Shown in pieces: positions 25,473 to 37,382 of a DNA stretch of 64,000 nucleotides (positions within the stretch are counted from its first letter, which is position 1; every line of letters starts with the position of its first letter). The DNA lies in contig CAWVQA010000053.1 in assembly GCA_963932145.1 (NCBI GenBank), forward strand, positions 124,001 through 188,000, given 5' to 3'. Made by a program: the position numbers and the translations under genes. The notes under the pieces were generated by a model. That model made no database searches and was not told where the DNA came from. It saw only the letters and a program-made list of their open reading frames with translations. Source of the DNA: Acanthosepion lycidas. Its lineage: Eukaryota > Mollusca > Cephalopoda > Sepiida > Sepiidae.

Positions 25473-28368
25473 TTGCCTTCAAATTCATACTGAGATCGTA
25501 GCATGCATGGACTCGACCCATATGACTGGGATTTGCATGAAAAAGATTGTGGGCCGAAAATGGGTGATCACTGTACATTTCTCTTCTGTTTCCTATTTAT
25601 GTTTCTATTTTACCTCCTCAAATTAGCATTATGGACAGGGAAAGATCTAATCTAAAATCTGCACAAAAATATTTTGCCTTCATATTCATACCGTGATCGT
25701 AGCATGCATGGACTCGACTCATATGACTGGGATGTCCATGAAAAAGATTGTGGTCCGAAAATGCGTGATCACTGTCCATTTCTCTTTTGTTTCCTATTTA
25801 TATTTATATTTTCCTCCTCAATTTAGCTTTATGGACAGGGAAAGACATTATCAAAGTTCTGCACACAAATATTTTGCCTTCAAATTCATACCGTGATCGT
25901 AGCATGCATGGACTCGACTCATATGACTGGGATTTCCATGAAAAAGATTGTGAGCCGAAAATGGGTGATCACTGTACATTTCTCTTCTGTATTCTATTTA
26001 TATTTATATTTTACATCCTCAATTCAGCATTATGGCCAGGGAAAGAACTAATCTAAGCTCTGCACAAAAATATTTTGCCTTCAAATTCATACCGTGAACG
26101 TAGCATGCATGGACTTGACTCATATGACAGGGATTTCCATGAAAAAGATTGTGGGCCAAAAATGGGTGATCACTGTACATTTCTCTTCTGTTTCCTTTTT
26201 ATATTTCTATTTTACCTCCTCAATTTAGCATTATGGACAGGGAAAGACCTAATGTAAGCTCTGTACAAAAATATTTTGCCTTCAAATTCATACCGTGATC
26301 GTAGCATGCATGGACTCGACTCATATGACTGGGATTTCCATGAAAAAGATTGTGGGCCGAAAAAGGGTGATCACTGTACATTTCTCTTCTGTTTCCTATT
26401 TATATTTATATTTTACCTCCTCAATTTAGCATTATGGACAGGGAAAGACCTAATCAAGATCTGCACAATAATATTTTGCCTTCAAATTCATACCGTGATC
26501 GTAGCATGCATGGACTCGACTCATATGACTGGGATTTCCATGAAAACGATTGTGGGCCGAAAATGGGTGATCACTGTACATTTCTCTTCTGTTTCCTATT
26601 TATATTTATATTTTACATCATCAATTTAGCATTATGGACAGGGAAAGACCTAATCTAAGATCTGCACAAAAATATTTTGCCTTCAAATTCATACCGTGAT
26701 TGTAGCATGCATGGACTCGACTCATATGACTGGGATTTCCATGAAAAAGATTCTAAGCCGAAAATGGGTGATCACTGTACATTTCTCTTCTGTTTCCTAT
26801 TTATATTTATATTTTACCTCCTCAATTTAGCATTATGGACAGGGAAAGACCTAATCTAAGCTCTGCACAAAAATATTTTGCCTTCAAATTCATACCGTGA
26901 TCGTAGGATGCATGGACTCGACTCATATGACTGGGATTTCCATGAAAAAGATTGTGGGCGGAAAATGGGTGATCACTGTACATTTCTCTTCTGTTTCCTA
27001 TTTATATTTCTATTTTACCTCCTCAATTTAGCATTATGGACAGTGAAAGACCTAATCTAAAATCTGCACAAAAATATTTTGCATTCAAATTCATACCGTG
27101 ATCGTAGCATGCATGGACTCGATTCATATGACTGGGATTTACATGAAAATGATTGTGGGCCGAAAATGGGTGATCACTGTACATTTCTCTTCTGTTTCCT
27201 ATTTATATTTCTATTTTACGGCCTCAATTTAGCATTATGGACAGGGAAAGACCTAATCTAAAATCTGCACAAAAATATTTTGCCTTCAAATTCATACTGA
27301 GATCGTAGCATGCATGGACTCGACTCATATAACTGGGATTTGCATGAAAAAGATTGTAGGCCGAAAATGGGTGATCACTGTACATTTCTCTTCTGTTTCC
27401 TATTTATATTTATATTTTACCTCTTCAAATTAGCATTATGGACAGGGAAAGATCTAATCTAAAATCTGCACAAAAATATTTTGCCTTCATATTCATACCG
27501 TGATCGTAGCATGCATGGACTCGACTCATATGACTGGGATGTCCATGAAAAAGATTGTGGTCCGAAAATGCGTGATCACTGTCCATTTCTCTTTTGTTTC
27601 CTATTTATATTTCTATTTTACTTCCTGAATTAAGCATTATGGACAGGGAAAGACCTAATCTAAAATCTGCACAAAAATATTTTGCCTTCAAATTCATACC
27701 GTGATCGTAGCATGCATGGACTCGACTCATATGACTGGAATTTCCATGAAAAAGATTGTGGGCCGAAATTGGTTGGTCACTGTACATTTCTCTTCTGTAT
27801 CCTATTCATATTTATATTTTACCTCCTCAATTTAGCATTATGGACAGGGAAAGACCTAATCTAAGATCTGCACAAAAATATTTTGCTTTCAAATTCATAC
27901 CATGATCGTAGCATGCATGGACTCGACTCATATGACTGGGATTTCCATGAAAAAGATTTTGGGCAGAAAATGGGTGATCACTGTACATTTCTCTTCTGTT
28001 TCCTATTTATATTTCTATTTTACCTCCTCAATTTTGCATTATGGACAGGGAAAGACCTAATCTAACATCTGCACAAAAATATTTTGCATTCAAATTCATA
28101 CCGTGATCGTAGCATGCATGGACGCGACTCATATGACTGGGATTTCAATGAAAAAGATTGTGGGCCGAAAATGGGTGACCACTATACATTTCTCTTCTGT
28201 TTCCTATTTATATTTATATTTTACCTACTTAATTTAGCATTATGGACAGGGAAAGACCTAATCTAACATCTGCACAAAAATATTTTGCCTTCAAATTCAT
28301 ACCGTGATCGTAGCATGCATGGCCTCGACTCATATGACTGGAATTTCCATGAAAAAGATTGTGGGCCG
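25473..28368. repeat. Copy 2 of the 2.9-kb duplication
   Basis: This repeats 21255-24150 at 4218 bp, monomer for monomer: X (25473), Y (25674), Z (25874), W (26075), 26276, 26476 and so on to 28285. The private CTAATCAAGATCTG one-base deletion (22058/26276), GATTCTAAGCCG (22459/26677) and CTTCCTGAATTAAGC (23401/27619) are shared. Identity ends within the 28285 unit, which has GGCCTCG and then GCGTGATCACTGTATATT. The tract from 26677 to 30495 has no net length change in any monomer. Confidence 0.92.
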
Positions 28369-29088
28369 AAAATGCGTGATCACTGTATATTTCTCTTTTG
28401 TTTCCTATTTATATTTATATTTTACCTCCTCAATTTAGCATTATTGACAGGGAAAGACCTATTCTAAGATCTGCACAAAAATATTTTGCCTTCAAATTCA
28501 TTCCGTGATCGTAGCATGCATGGACTCGACTCATATGACTGGGATTTCCATTAAAAAGATTGTGGGCCGAAAATATGTGATCACTGTACATTTCTCTTCT
28601 GTTTCTTATTTATATTTCTATTTTAACTCCTCAATTTAGCATTATGGACAGGGAAAGACCTAATCTAAAATCTGCACAAAAATATTTTGCCTTTAAATTC
28701 ATACCGTGAACGTAGCATGCATGGACTCGACTCATATGACTGGGATTTCCATGAAAAAGATTGACGGCCGAAAATGGGTGATCACTGTATATTTCTCTTC
28801 TGTTTCCTATTTATATTTCTATTTTACCTCCTCAATTTAGCATTATGGTGAGGGAAAGACCAAATCTAAGATCTGCACAAAAATATTTAGCCTTCAAATT
28901 CATACCGTGATCGTAGCATGCATTGACTCGACTCATATGACTGGGATTTCCATGAAAAAGATTGTGGGGCGAAAATGGGTGATCACTGTACATTTCTCTT
29001 CTGTTTCCTATTTATATTTCTATTTTACCTCCTCAATTTAGCATTATGGAGAGGGAAAGACATAATCTAAGATCTGCTCAAAAATATT
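28369..29088. repeat. Unclustered monomers
   Basis: The rest of the 28285 unit and the units at 28486, 28687 and 28888 keep 201-bp spacing but show no close partner nearby. Private changes include TTTTAACTCC (28622), GATTGACGGCC (28761) and TTATGGTGAGGG (28845). Nothing other than satellite is present. Confidence 0.85.
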
Positions 29089-29691
29089 TTGCCTTCAAAT
29101 TCATACCGTGATCGTAGCATTCATGGACTCGACTCATATGACTGGGATTTCCATGAAAAAGATTGTGGGCAGAAAATGGGTGATCACTGTACATTTCTCT
29201 TTGGTTTCCTATTTATATTTATATTTTACCTCCTAAATTTAGCATTATGGACAGTGAAAGACCTAATCTAAGTTCTGCACAAAAACAATTTGCCTTCAAA
29301 TTCATTCCGTGATCGTAGCATGCATGGACTCGACTCATATGACTGGGATTTCCATGAAAAAGATTGTGGGCCAAAAATGGGTGATCACTGTACATTTCTC
29401 TTCGGTTTCCTATTTATATTTATATTTTACCTCCTAAATTTAGCATTATGGACAGTGAAAGACCTAATCTAAGTTCTGCACAAAAACAATTTGCCTTCAA
29501 ATTCATTCCGTGATCGTAGCATGCATGGACTCGACTCATATGACTGGGATTTCCATGAAAAAGATTGTGGGCCAAAAATGGGTGATCACTGTACATTTCT
29601 CTTCGGTTTCCTATTTATATTTATATTTTACCTCCTAAATTTAGCATTATGGACAGTGAAAGACCTAATCTAAGCTCTGTACAAAAATATT
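29089..29691. repeat. Tandem triplet of near-identical monomers
   Basis: The units at 29290 and 29491 are identical apart from the last bases of the tail, and 29089 is a close relative. All three share CTCCTAAATTT and the GGACAGTGAAAG tail, and the first two end in the rare GTTCTGCACAAAAACAA. This is amplification at the level of the single 201-bp unit, in contrast to the multimeric units on either side. Confidence 0.9.
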
Positions 29692-29892
29692 TTGCCTTCA
29701 AATTCATACTGTGATCGTAGCATGCATGGACTCGACTCATATGACTGGGATTTCCATGAAAAAGATTGTGAGCCGAAAATGGCTGATCACTGTACATTTC
29801 TCTTCTGTTTCCTATTTATATTTCAATTTTACCTCCTCAATTTAGCATTATGGACAGGGAAAGACCTAATCTAAAATCTGCACAAAAATATT
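29692..29892. repeat. Single monomer at the border of a duplicated block
   Basis: A 201-bp unit with CATACTGTG, GTGAGCCG, GGCTGATCAC and TTTCAATTTTACC. It lies immediately left of the 29893 duplication and has no close partner that I noticed. Confidence 0.85.
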
Positions 29893-30695
29893 TTGCCTTC
29901 AAATTCATACCGTGATCGTAGAATGCATTCACTCGACTCATATGACTGGGATTTCCATGAAAAAGATTGTGGGCCAAAAATAGGTGATCACTGTACATTT
30001 CTCTTCTGTTTCCTATTTATATTTGTATTTTACCTCCTCAATTTAGCATTATGGACAGGGAATGACCTAATCTAAGATCTGCACAAAAATATTTTGCCTT
30101 CAAATTCATACCGTGATCATAGCTTGCAGGGACTCGACTCATATGACTGGGATTTCCATGAAAAATATTGTGGGCCGAAAATGGGTGATCACTGTACATT
30201 TCTCTTCTGTTTCCTATTTATATTTCTATTTTACCTCTCCAATTTAGCATTATGGACAGGGAAAGACCTAATCTAAAATCTGCACAAAAATATTTTGCCT
30301 TCAAATTCATACTGTGATCGTAGCATGCATGGACTCGACTCATATGACTGGGATTTCCATGAAAAAGATTGTGGGCCGAAAATGGGTGATCACTGTACAT
30401 TTCTTTTCTGTTTCCTATTTATATTTATATTATACCTCCTCAATTTAGCATTATGGACAGGGAAAGACCTAATCTAAATTCTGCACAAAAATATTTTGCC
30501 TTCAAATTCATACCGTGATCGTAGCATGCATTGACTCGACTCATATGACTGGGATTTCCATGAAAATTTTGTGGGCCGAAAATGGGAGATCACTGTACAT
30601 TTCACTTCTGTTTCCTATTTATATTTATATTATACCTCCTCAATTTAGCATTATGGACAGGGAAAGACCTAATCTAAAATCTGCACACAAATATT
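29893..30695. repeat. 4-monomer duplication, copy 1
   Basis: The units 29893 (AGAATGCATTCACTCG), 30094 (GATCATAGCTTGCAGGG), 30295 (TTTCTTTTCTG, TTATACCTCC) and 30496 (GCATTGACTCG and a one-base deletion giving GAAAATTTTG) match 31557-32359 at an offset of 1664 bp, that is eight monomers plus the 57-bp insertion less one base. Only a handful of substitutions separate the copies. Confidence 0.9.
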
Positions 30696-31556
30696 TTGCC
30701 TTCAAATTCATACCGTGATCGTAGCATGCATGGACTCGACTCATATGACTGGGATTTCCATGAAAAAGATTGTGGGCAGAAAATGGGTGATCAGTGTACA
30801 TTTCTCTCCTTTTTCCTATTTATATTTATATTTTACCTCCTCAATTTAGCATTACGGACAGGGAAAGATCTAATCTAAAATCTGCACAAAAATATTTTGC
30901 CTTCAAATTCCTACCGTGATCGTAGCATGCATGGACTCGACTCATATGACTTGGATTTCCATGAAAAAGATTGTGGGCCGAAAATAGGTGATCACTGTAC
31001 ATTTCTCTTCTGTTTCCTATTTATATTTATATTTTACCTCCTCAATTTAGCATTACGGACAGGGAAAGACCTAATCTAAAATCTGCACAAAAATATTTTG
31101 CCTTCAAATTCCTACCGTGATCGTAGCATGCATGGACTCGACTCATATGACTTGGATTTCCATGAAAAAGATTGTGGGCCGAAAATAGGTGATCACTGTA
31201 TATTTCTCTTCATTTTCCTATTTATATTTCTATTTTACCTCCTCAATTTTGCATTATGGACAGGGAAAGACCTAATCTAAAATCTGCACAAAAATATTTT
31301 GCCTTCAAATTCATACCGTGATCGTAGGATGCATGGACTCGACTCATATGACTTGGATTTCCATGAAAAAGATTGTGATCGTAGCATGCATTGACTCGAC
31401 TCATATGACTGGGATTTCCATGAAAAAGATTGTGGGCAGAAAATGGGTGATCAGTGTACATTTCTCTTCTGTTTCCTATTTATATTTCAATTTTACCTCC
31501 TCAATTTAGCATTATGGACAGGGAAAGACCTAATCTAAAATCTGCACAAAAATATT
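30696..31556. repeat. TTACGGAC-type monomers and the 57-bp insertion unit
   Basis: The units 30696 (GATCAGTGTAC, CTCCTTTTTCC, TTACGGACAGGG), 30897 and 31098 (CCTACCGTG, GACTTGGATTTCC, AAAATAGGTG) precede the over-long 31299 unit of 258 bp. The 30696 type recurs at 32561, and the GACTTGG types recur repeatedly at 32762-34971, so this block is the apparent seed of the next HOR. Confidence 0.87.
31320..31433. repeat. 57-bp out-of-register internal duplication
   Basis: Within the 31299 unit, the segment from GATCGTAG to GATTGT occurs twice: 31320-31376 and 31377-31433. The two copies differ (TAGGATGCATGG against TAGCATGCATTG, and ACTTGG against ACTGGG), so they come from different monomers and are not a simple slip. 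At the junction GATTGTG passes straight into TGATCGTAG. The shared GTG occurs at both parental sites (GATTGTGGGC and ACCGTGATCG), consistent with a 3-bp microhomology junction. It is the only large phase change in the window, and 57 is a multiple of 3. Confidence 0.93.
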
Positions 31557-32560
31557 TTGCCTTCAAATTCATACCGTGATCGTAGAATGCATTCACTCGA
31601 CTCATATGACTGGGATTTCCATGAAAAAGATTGTGGGCCAAAAATAGGTGATCACTGTACATTTCTCTTCGGTTTCCTATTTATATTTCTATTTTACCTC
31701 CTCAATTTAGCATTATGGACAGGGAATGACCTAATCTAAGATCTGCACAAAAATATTTTGCCTTCAAATTCATACCGTGATCATAGCTTGCATGGACTCG
31801 ACTCATATGACTGGGATTTCCATGAAAAATATTGTGGGCCGAAAATGGGTGATCACTGTACATTTCTCTTCCGTTTCCTATTTATATTTCTATTTTACCT
31901 CTCCAATTTGGCATTATGGACAGGGAAAGACCTAATCTAAAATCTGCACAAAAATATTTTGCCTTCAAATTCATACTGTGATCGTAGCATGCATGGACTC
32001 GACTCATATGACTGGGATTTCCATGAAAAAGATTGTGGGCCGAAAATGGGTGATCACTGTACATTTCTTTTCTGTTTCCTATTTATATTTATATTATACC
32101 TCCTCAATTTAGCATTATGGACAGGGAAAGACCTAATCTAAATTCTGCACAAAAATATTTTGCCTTCAAATTCATACCGTGATCGTAGCATGCATTGACT
32201 CGACTCATATGACTGGGATTTCCATGAAAATTTTGTGGGCCGAAAATGGGAGATCACTGTACATTTCACTTCTGTTTCCTATTTATATTTATATTATACC
32301 TCCTCAATTTAGCATTATGGACAGGGAAAGACCTAATCTAAAATCAGCACATAAATATTTTGCCTTCAAATTCATACCGTGATCGTAGCATGCATGGACT
32401 CGACTCATATGACTGGGATTTCCATGAAAAAGATTGTGGGCAGAAAATGGGTGATCATTGAACATTTCTCTTCTGTTTCCTATTTATATTTCTATTTTAC
32501 CTCCTTAATTTAGCATTATGGACAGGGAAAGACATAATCTAAGCTCTGCACAAAAATATT
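31557..32560. repeat. 4-monomer duplication, copy 2, plus one inserted monomer
   Basis: The units 31557, 31758, 31959 and 32160 repeat 29893-30695. An additional unit at 32360 (GATCATTGAAC, GACATAATC) is inserted before 32561, which corresponds to 30696. The offset therefore changes from 1664 to 1865 bp, exactly one monomer, marking a single-monomer gain or loss between the copies. Confidence 0.88.
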
Positions 32561-34368
32561 TTGCCTTCAAATTCATACCGTGATCGTAGCATGCATGGAC
32601 TCGACTCATATGACTGGGATTTCCATGAAAAAGATTGTGGGCAGAAAATGGGTGATCAGTGTACATTTCTCTCCTTTTTCCTATTTATATTTATATTTTA
32701 CCTCCTCAATTTAGCATTACGGACAGGGAAAGACCTAATCTAAAATCTGCACAAAAATATTTTGCCTTCAAATTCCTACCGTGATCGTAGCATGCATGGA
32801 CTCGACTCATATGACTTGGATTTCCATGAAAAAGATTGTGGGCCGAAAATAGGTGATCACTGTACATTTCTCTTCATTATCCTATTTATATTTCTATTTT
32901 ACCTCCTCAATTTTGCATTATGGACAGGGAAAGACCTAATCTAAAATCTGCACAAAAATATTTTGCCTTCAAATTCATACCGTGATCGTAGCATGCATGG
33001 ACTCGACTCATATGACTTGGATTTCCATGAAAAAGATTGTGGGCGGAAAATGCGTGATCACTGTACATTTCTCTTCAGTTTCCTATTTATATTTATATTT
33101 TACCTCCTCAATTTAGCATTACGGACAGGGAAAGACCTAATCTAAAATCTGCACAAAAATATTTTGCCTTCAAATTCCTACCGTGATCGTAGCATGCATG
33201 GACTCGACTCATATGACTTGGATTTCCATGAAAAAGATTGTGGGCCGAAAATAGGTGATCACTGTACATTTCTCTTCATTTTCCTATTTATATTTATATT
33301 TTACCTCCTCAATTTTGCATTATGGACAGGGAAAGACCTAATCTAAAATCTGCACAAAAATATTTTGCCTTCAAATTCATACCGTGATCGTAGGATGCAT
33401 GGACTCGACTCATATGACTTGGATTTCCATGAAAAAGATTGTGGGCGGAAAATGCGTGATCACTGTACATTTCTCTTCTGTTTCCTATTTATATTTCTAT
33501 TTTACTTCCTCAATTTAGCATTATGGACAGGGAAAGACCGAATCTAAAATCTGCACAAAAATATTTTGCCTTCAAATTCATACCGTGATCGTAGCATGCA
33601 TGGACTCGACTCATATGACTGGGAATTCCATTAAAAAGATTGTGGGCCGAAAATGGGTGATCACTGTACATTTCTCTTCTGTTTCTGATTTATATTTCTA
33701 TTTTAACTCCTCAATTTAGCATTATGGACAGGGAAAGACCTGATCTAAAATCTGCACAAAAATATTTTGCCTTCAAATTCATACCGTGATCATAGCTTGC
33801 ATTGTCTCGACTCATATGACTGGGATTTCCATGAAAAAGATTGTTGGCAGAAAATGGGTGATCACTGTACATTTCTCTTCTGTTTCCTATTTATATTTCT
33901 ATTTTACCTCCTCAATTTAGCATTATGGACAGGGAAAGACCTAATCTAAAATCTGCACAAAAATAATTTGCCTTCAAATTCATACCGTGATCGTAGCATG
34001 CATTTACTCGACTCATATGACTGGGATTTCCATGAAAAAGATTGTGGACCGAAAATGGGAGATCACTGTACATTTCTCTTCTGTTTCCTATTTATATTTA
34101 TATTTTACTTCCTCAATTTAGCATTATGGACAGGGAAAGACCTAATCTAAAATCTGCACAAAAATATTTTGCTTTCAAATTCATACTGTGATCGTAGCAT
34201 GCATGGACTCGACTCATATGACTGGGATTTCCATGAAAAAATTGTGGGCAGAAAATGGGTGATCAGTGTACATTTCTCTCCTTTTTCCTATTTATATTTG
34301 TATTTTACCTCCTCAATTTAGCATTACGGACAGGGTAAGACCTAATCTAAAATCTGCACAAAAATATT
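32561..34368. repeat. Lead-in monomer and 8-monomer HOR copy 1 (1607 bp)
   Basis: After 32561, the HOR occupies 32762-34368. It opens with an alternating dimer: GGGCCGAAAATAGG type (32762, 33164) and GGGCGGAAAATGCG type (32963, 33365). Then follow 33566 (GGGAATTCCATTAAAAAG), 33767 (GCTTGCATTGTCTCG), 33968 (GCATTTACTCG) and 34169. The 34169 unit starts like 35776 (TTGCTTTC, CATACTGTG) but from about 34235 follows the 30696/32561 type (GATCAGTG, CTCCTTTTTCC, TTACGGAC), so it is a hybrid. Confidence 0.88.
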
Positions 34369-35977
34369 TTGCCTTCAAATTCCTACCGTGATCGTAGCAT
34401 GCATGGACTCGACTCATATGACTTGGATTTCCATGAAAAAGATTGTGGGCCGAAAATAGGTGATCACTGTACATTTCTCTTCATTTTCCTATTTGTATTT
34501 CTATTTTACCTCCTCAATTTTGCATTATGGACAGGGAAAGACCTAATCTAAAATCTGCACAAAAATATTTTGCCTTCAAATTCATACCGTGATCGTAGCA
34601 TGCATGGACTCGACTCATATGACTTGGATTTCCATGAAAAAGATTGTGGGCGGAAAATGCGTGATCACTGTACATTTCTCTTCTGTTTCCTATTTATATT
34701 TATATTTTACCTCCTCAATTTAGCATTACGGACAGGGAAAGACCTAATCTAAAATCTGCACAAAAATATTTTGCCTTCAAATTCCTACCGTGATCGTAGC
34801 ATGCATGGACTCGACTCATATGACTTGGATTTCCATGAAAAAGATTGTGGGCCGAAAATAGGTGATCACTGTACATTTCTCTTCATTTTCCTATTTATAT
34901 TTCTATTTTACCTCCTCAATTTTGCATTATGGACAGGGAAAGACCTAATCTAAAATCTGCACAAAAATATTTTGCCTTCAAATTCATACCGTGATCGTAG
35001 CATGCATGGACTCGACTCATATGACTTGGATTTCCATGTAAAAGATTGTGGGCGGAAAATGCGTGATCACTGTACATTTCTCTTCTGTTTCCTATTTATA
35101 TTTCTATTTTACTTCCTCAATTTAGCATTATGGACAGGGAAAGACTGAATCTAAAATCTGCACAAAAATATTTTGCCTTCAAATTCATACCGTGATCGTA
35201 GCATGCATGGACTCGACTCATATGACTGGGAATTCCATTAAAAAGATTGTGGGCCGAAAATGGGTGATCACTGTACATTTCTCTTCTGTTTCTGATTTAT
35301 ATTTCTATTTTAACTCCTCAATTTAGCATTATGGACAGGGAAAGACCTGATCTAAAATCTGCACAAAAATATTTTGCCTTCAAATTCATACCGTGATCAT
35401 AGCTTGCATTGTCTCGACTCATATGACTGGGATTTCCATGAAAAAGATTGTTGGCAGAAAATGGGTGATCACTGTACATTTCTCTTCTGTTTCCTATTTA
35501 TATTTCTATTTTACCTCCTCAATTTAGCATTATGGACAGGGAAAGACCTAATCTAAAATCTGCACAAAAATAATTTGCCTTCAAATTCATACCGTGATCG
35601 TAGCATGCATTTACTCGACTCATATGACTGGGATTTCCATGAAAAAGATTGTGGGCCGAAAATGGGAGATCACTGTACATTTCTCTTCTGTTTCCTATTT
35701 ATATTTATATTTTACTTCCTCAATTTAGCATTATGGACAGGGAAAGACCTAATCTAAAATCTGCACAAAAATATTTTGCTTTCAAATTCATACTGTGATC
35801 GTAGCATGCATGGACTCGACTCATATGACTGGGATTTCCATGAAAAAGATTGTGGGCCGAAAATGGGTGATCACTGTAACATTTCTCTTCTGTTTCCTAT
35901 TTATATTTCTATTTTACCTCCTCAATTTAGCATTATCGACAGGGAAAGACATAATCTAAAATCTGCACAAAAATATT
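34369..35977. repeat. 8-monomer HOR copy 2
   Basis: The units 34369, 34570, 34771, 34972, 35173, 35374, 35575 and 35776 repeat 32762-34368 at 1607 bp with roughly ten scattered substitutions. Examples: TAGGATGC/TAGCATGC and CATGAAAAAG/CATGTAAAAG between 33365 and 34972, and GTGGACCG/GTGGGCCG between 33968 and 35575. The last unit carries an extra A (CTGTAACATTTC) near 35880. Confidence 0.9.
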
Positions 35978-37382
35978 TTGCCTTCAAATTCATACCGTGA
36001 TCGTAGCATGCATGGACTGGACTCATATGACTGGGATTTCCATGAAAAAGATTTTCGGCCGAAAATGGGTGATCACTGTACATTTCTCTTCTGTTTCCTA
36101 TTTATATTTATATTTTACCTCCTCAATTTAGCATTATGGCAGGGAGAGACCTAATCTAAGATCTGCACAAAAATATTTTGCCTTGAAATTCATACCGTGA
36201 TCGTAGCATGCATCGACATGACTCATATGACTGGGATTTCCATGAAAAAGATTGTGGGCCGAAAATGGGTGATCACTGTACATTTCTCTTCTGTTTCCTA
36301 TTTATATTTCTATTTTACCGCCTCAATTTAGTATTATGGCCAGGGAAAGACCTAATCTAAGCTCTGCACAAAAATATTTTGCCTTCAAATTCATACCGTG
36401 ATCGTAGCATGCATGGACTCGACTCATATGACTGGGATTTCCATGAAAAAGATTGTGGGCCGAAAATGGGTGATCACTGTACATTTTTCTTCTGTTTCCT
36501 ATTTATAATTATATTTTACCTCCTCAATTTAGTATTATGGCCAGGGAAAGACCTAATCTAAGCTCTGCACAAAAATATTTTGCCTTCAAATTCATACCGT
36601 GATCGTAGCATGCACGGACTCGACGAATATGACTGGGATTTCCATGAAAAAGATTGTGGGCCGAAAATGGGTGATCACTGTACATTTCTCTTCTGTTTCC
36701 TATTTATATTTATATTTTACATCATCAATTAAGCATTATGGACAGGGAAAGACCTAATCTAAAATCTGCACAAAAATATTTTGCCTTCAAATTCATACCG
36801 TGATCGTAGCATGCATTGACTCGACTCATATGACTGGGATTTCCATGAAAAAGATTGTGGGCCGAAAATGGGTGATCACTGTACATTTCTCTTCTGTTTC
36901 CTATTTATATTTCTATTTTACCTCCTCAATTTAGCATTATGGCCAGGGAAAGACCTAATCTAAGCTCTGCACAAAAATATTTTGCCTTCAAATTCATACC
37001 GTGATCGTAGCATGCATGGACTCGACTCATAGGACTGGGATTTCCATGGAAAAGATTGTGGGCCGAAAATGGGTGATCACTGTACATTTCTCTTCTGTTT
37101 CCTATTTATATTTCTTTTTTACCTCCTCAATTTAGCATTATGGACAGGGAAAGACCTGTGTAAGCTCTGTACAAAAATATTTTGCCTTCAAATTCATACC
37201 GCGATCGTAGCATGCATGGACTCGACTCATATGACTGGGATTTCCATGAAAAAGATTGTGTGCAGAAAATGGGTGATCACTGTACATTTCTCTTCTGTTT
37301 CCTATTTATATTTCTATTTTACTTCCTCTATTTAACATTATGGACAGGGAAAGACCTAATCTAAGATCTGCACAAAATTATT
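35978..37382. repeat. GGCCAGGG-tail monomers
   Basis: The units 35978, 36178, 36379, 36580, 36781, 36982 and 37182 are loosely related. Several share TTATGGCCAGGG and the tail GCTCTGCAC. One base is lost at TTATGGCAGG (36137) and one in the irregular tail GACCTGTGTAAGC (37155). No clean multimer period is visible. Confidence 0.82.
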
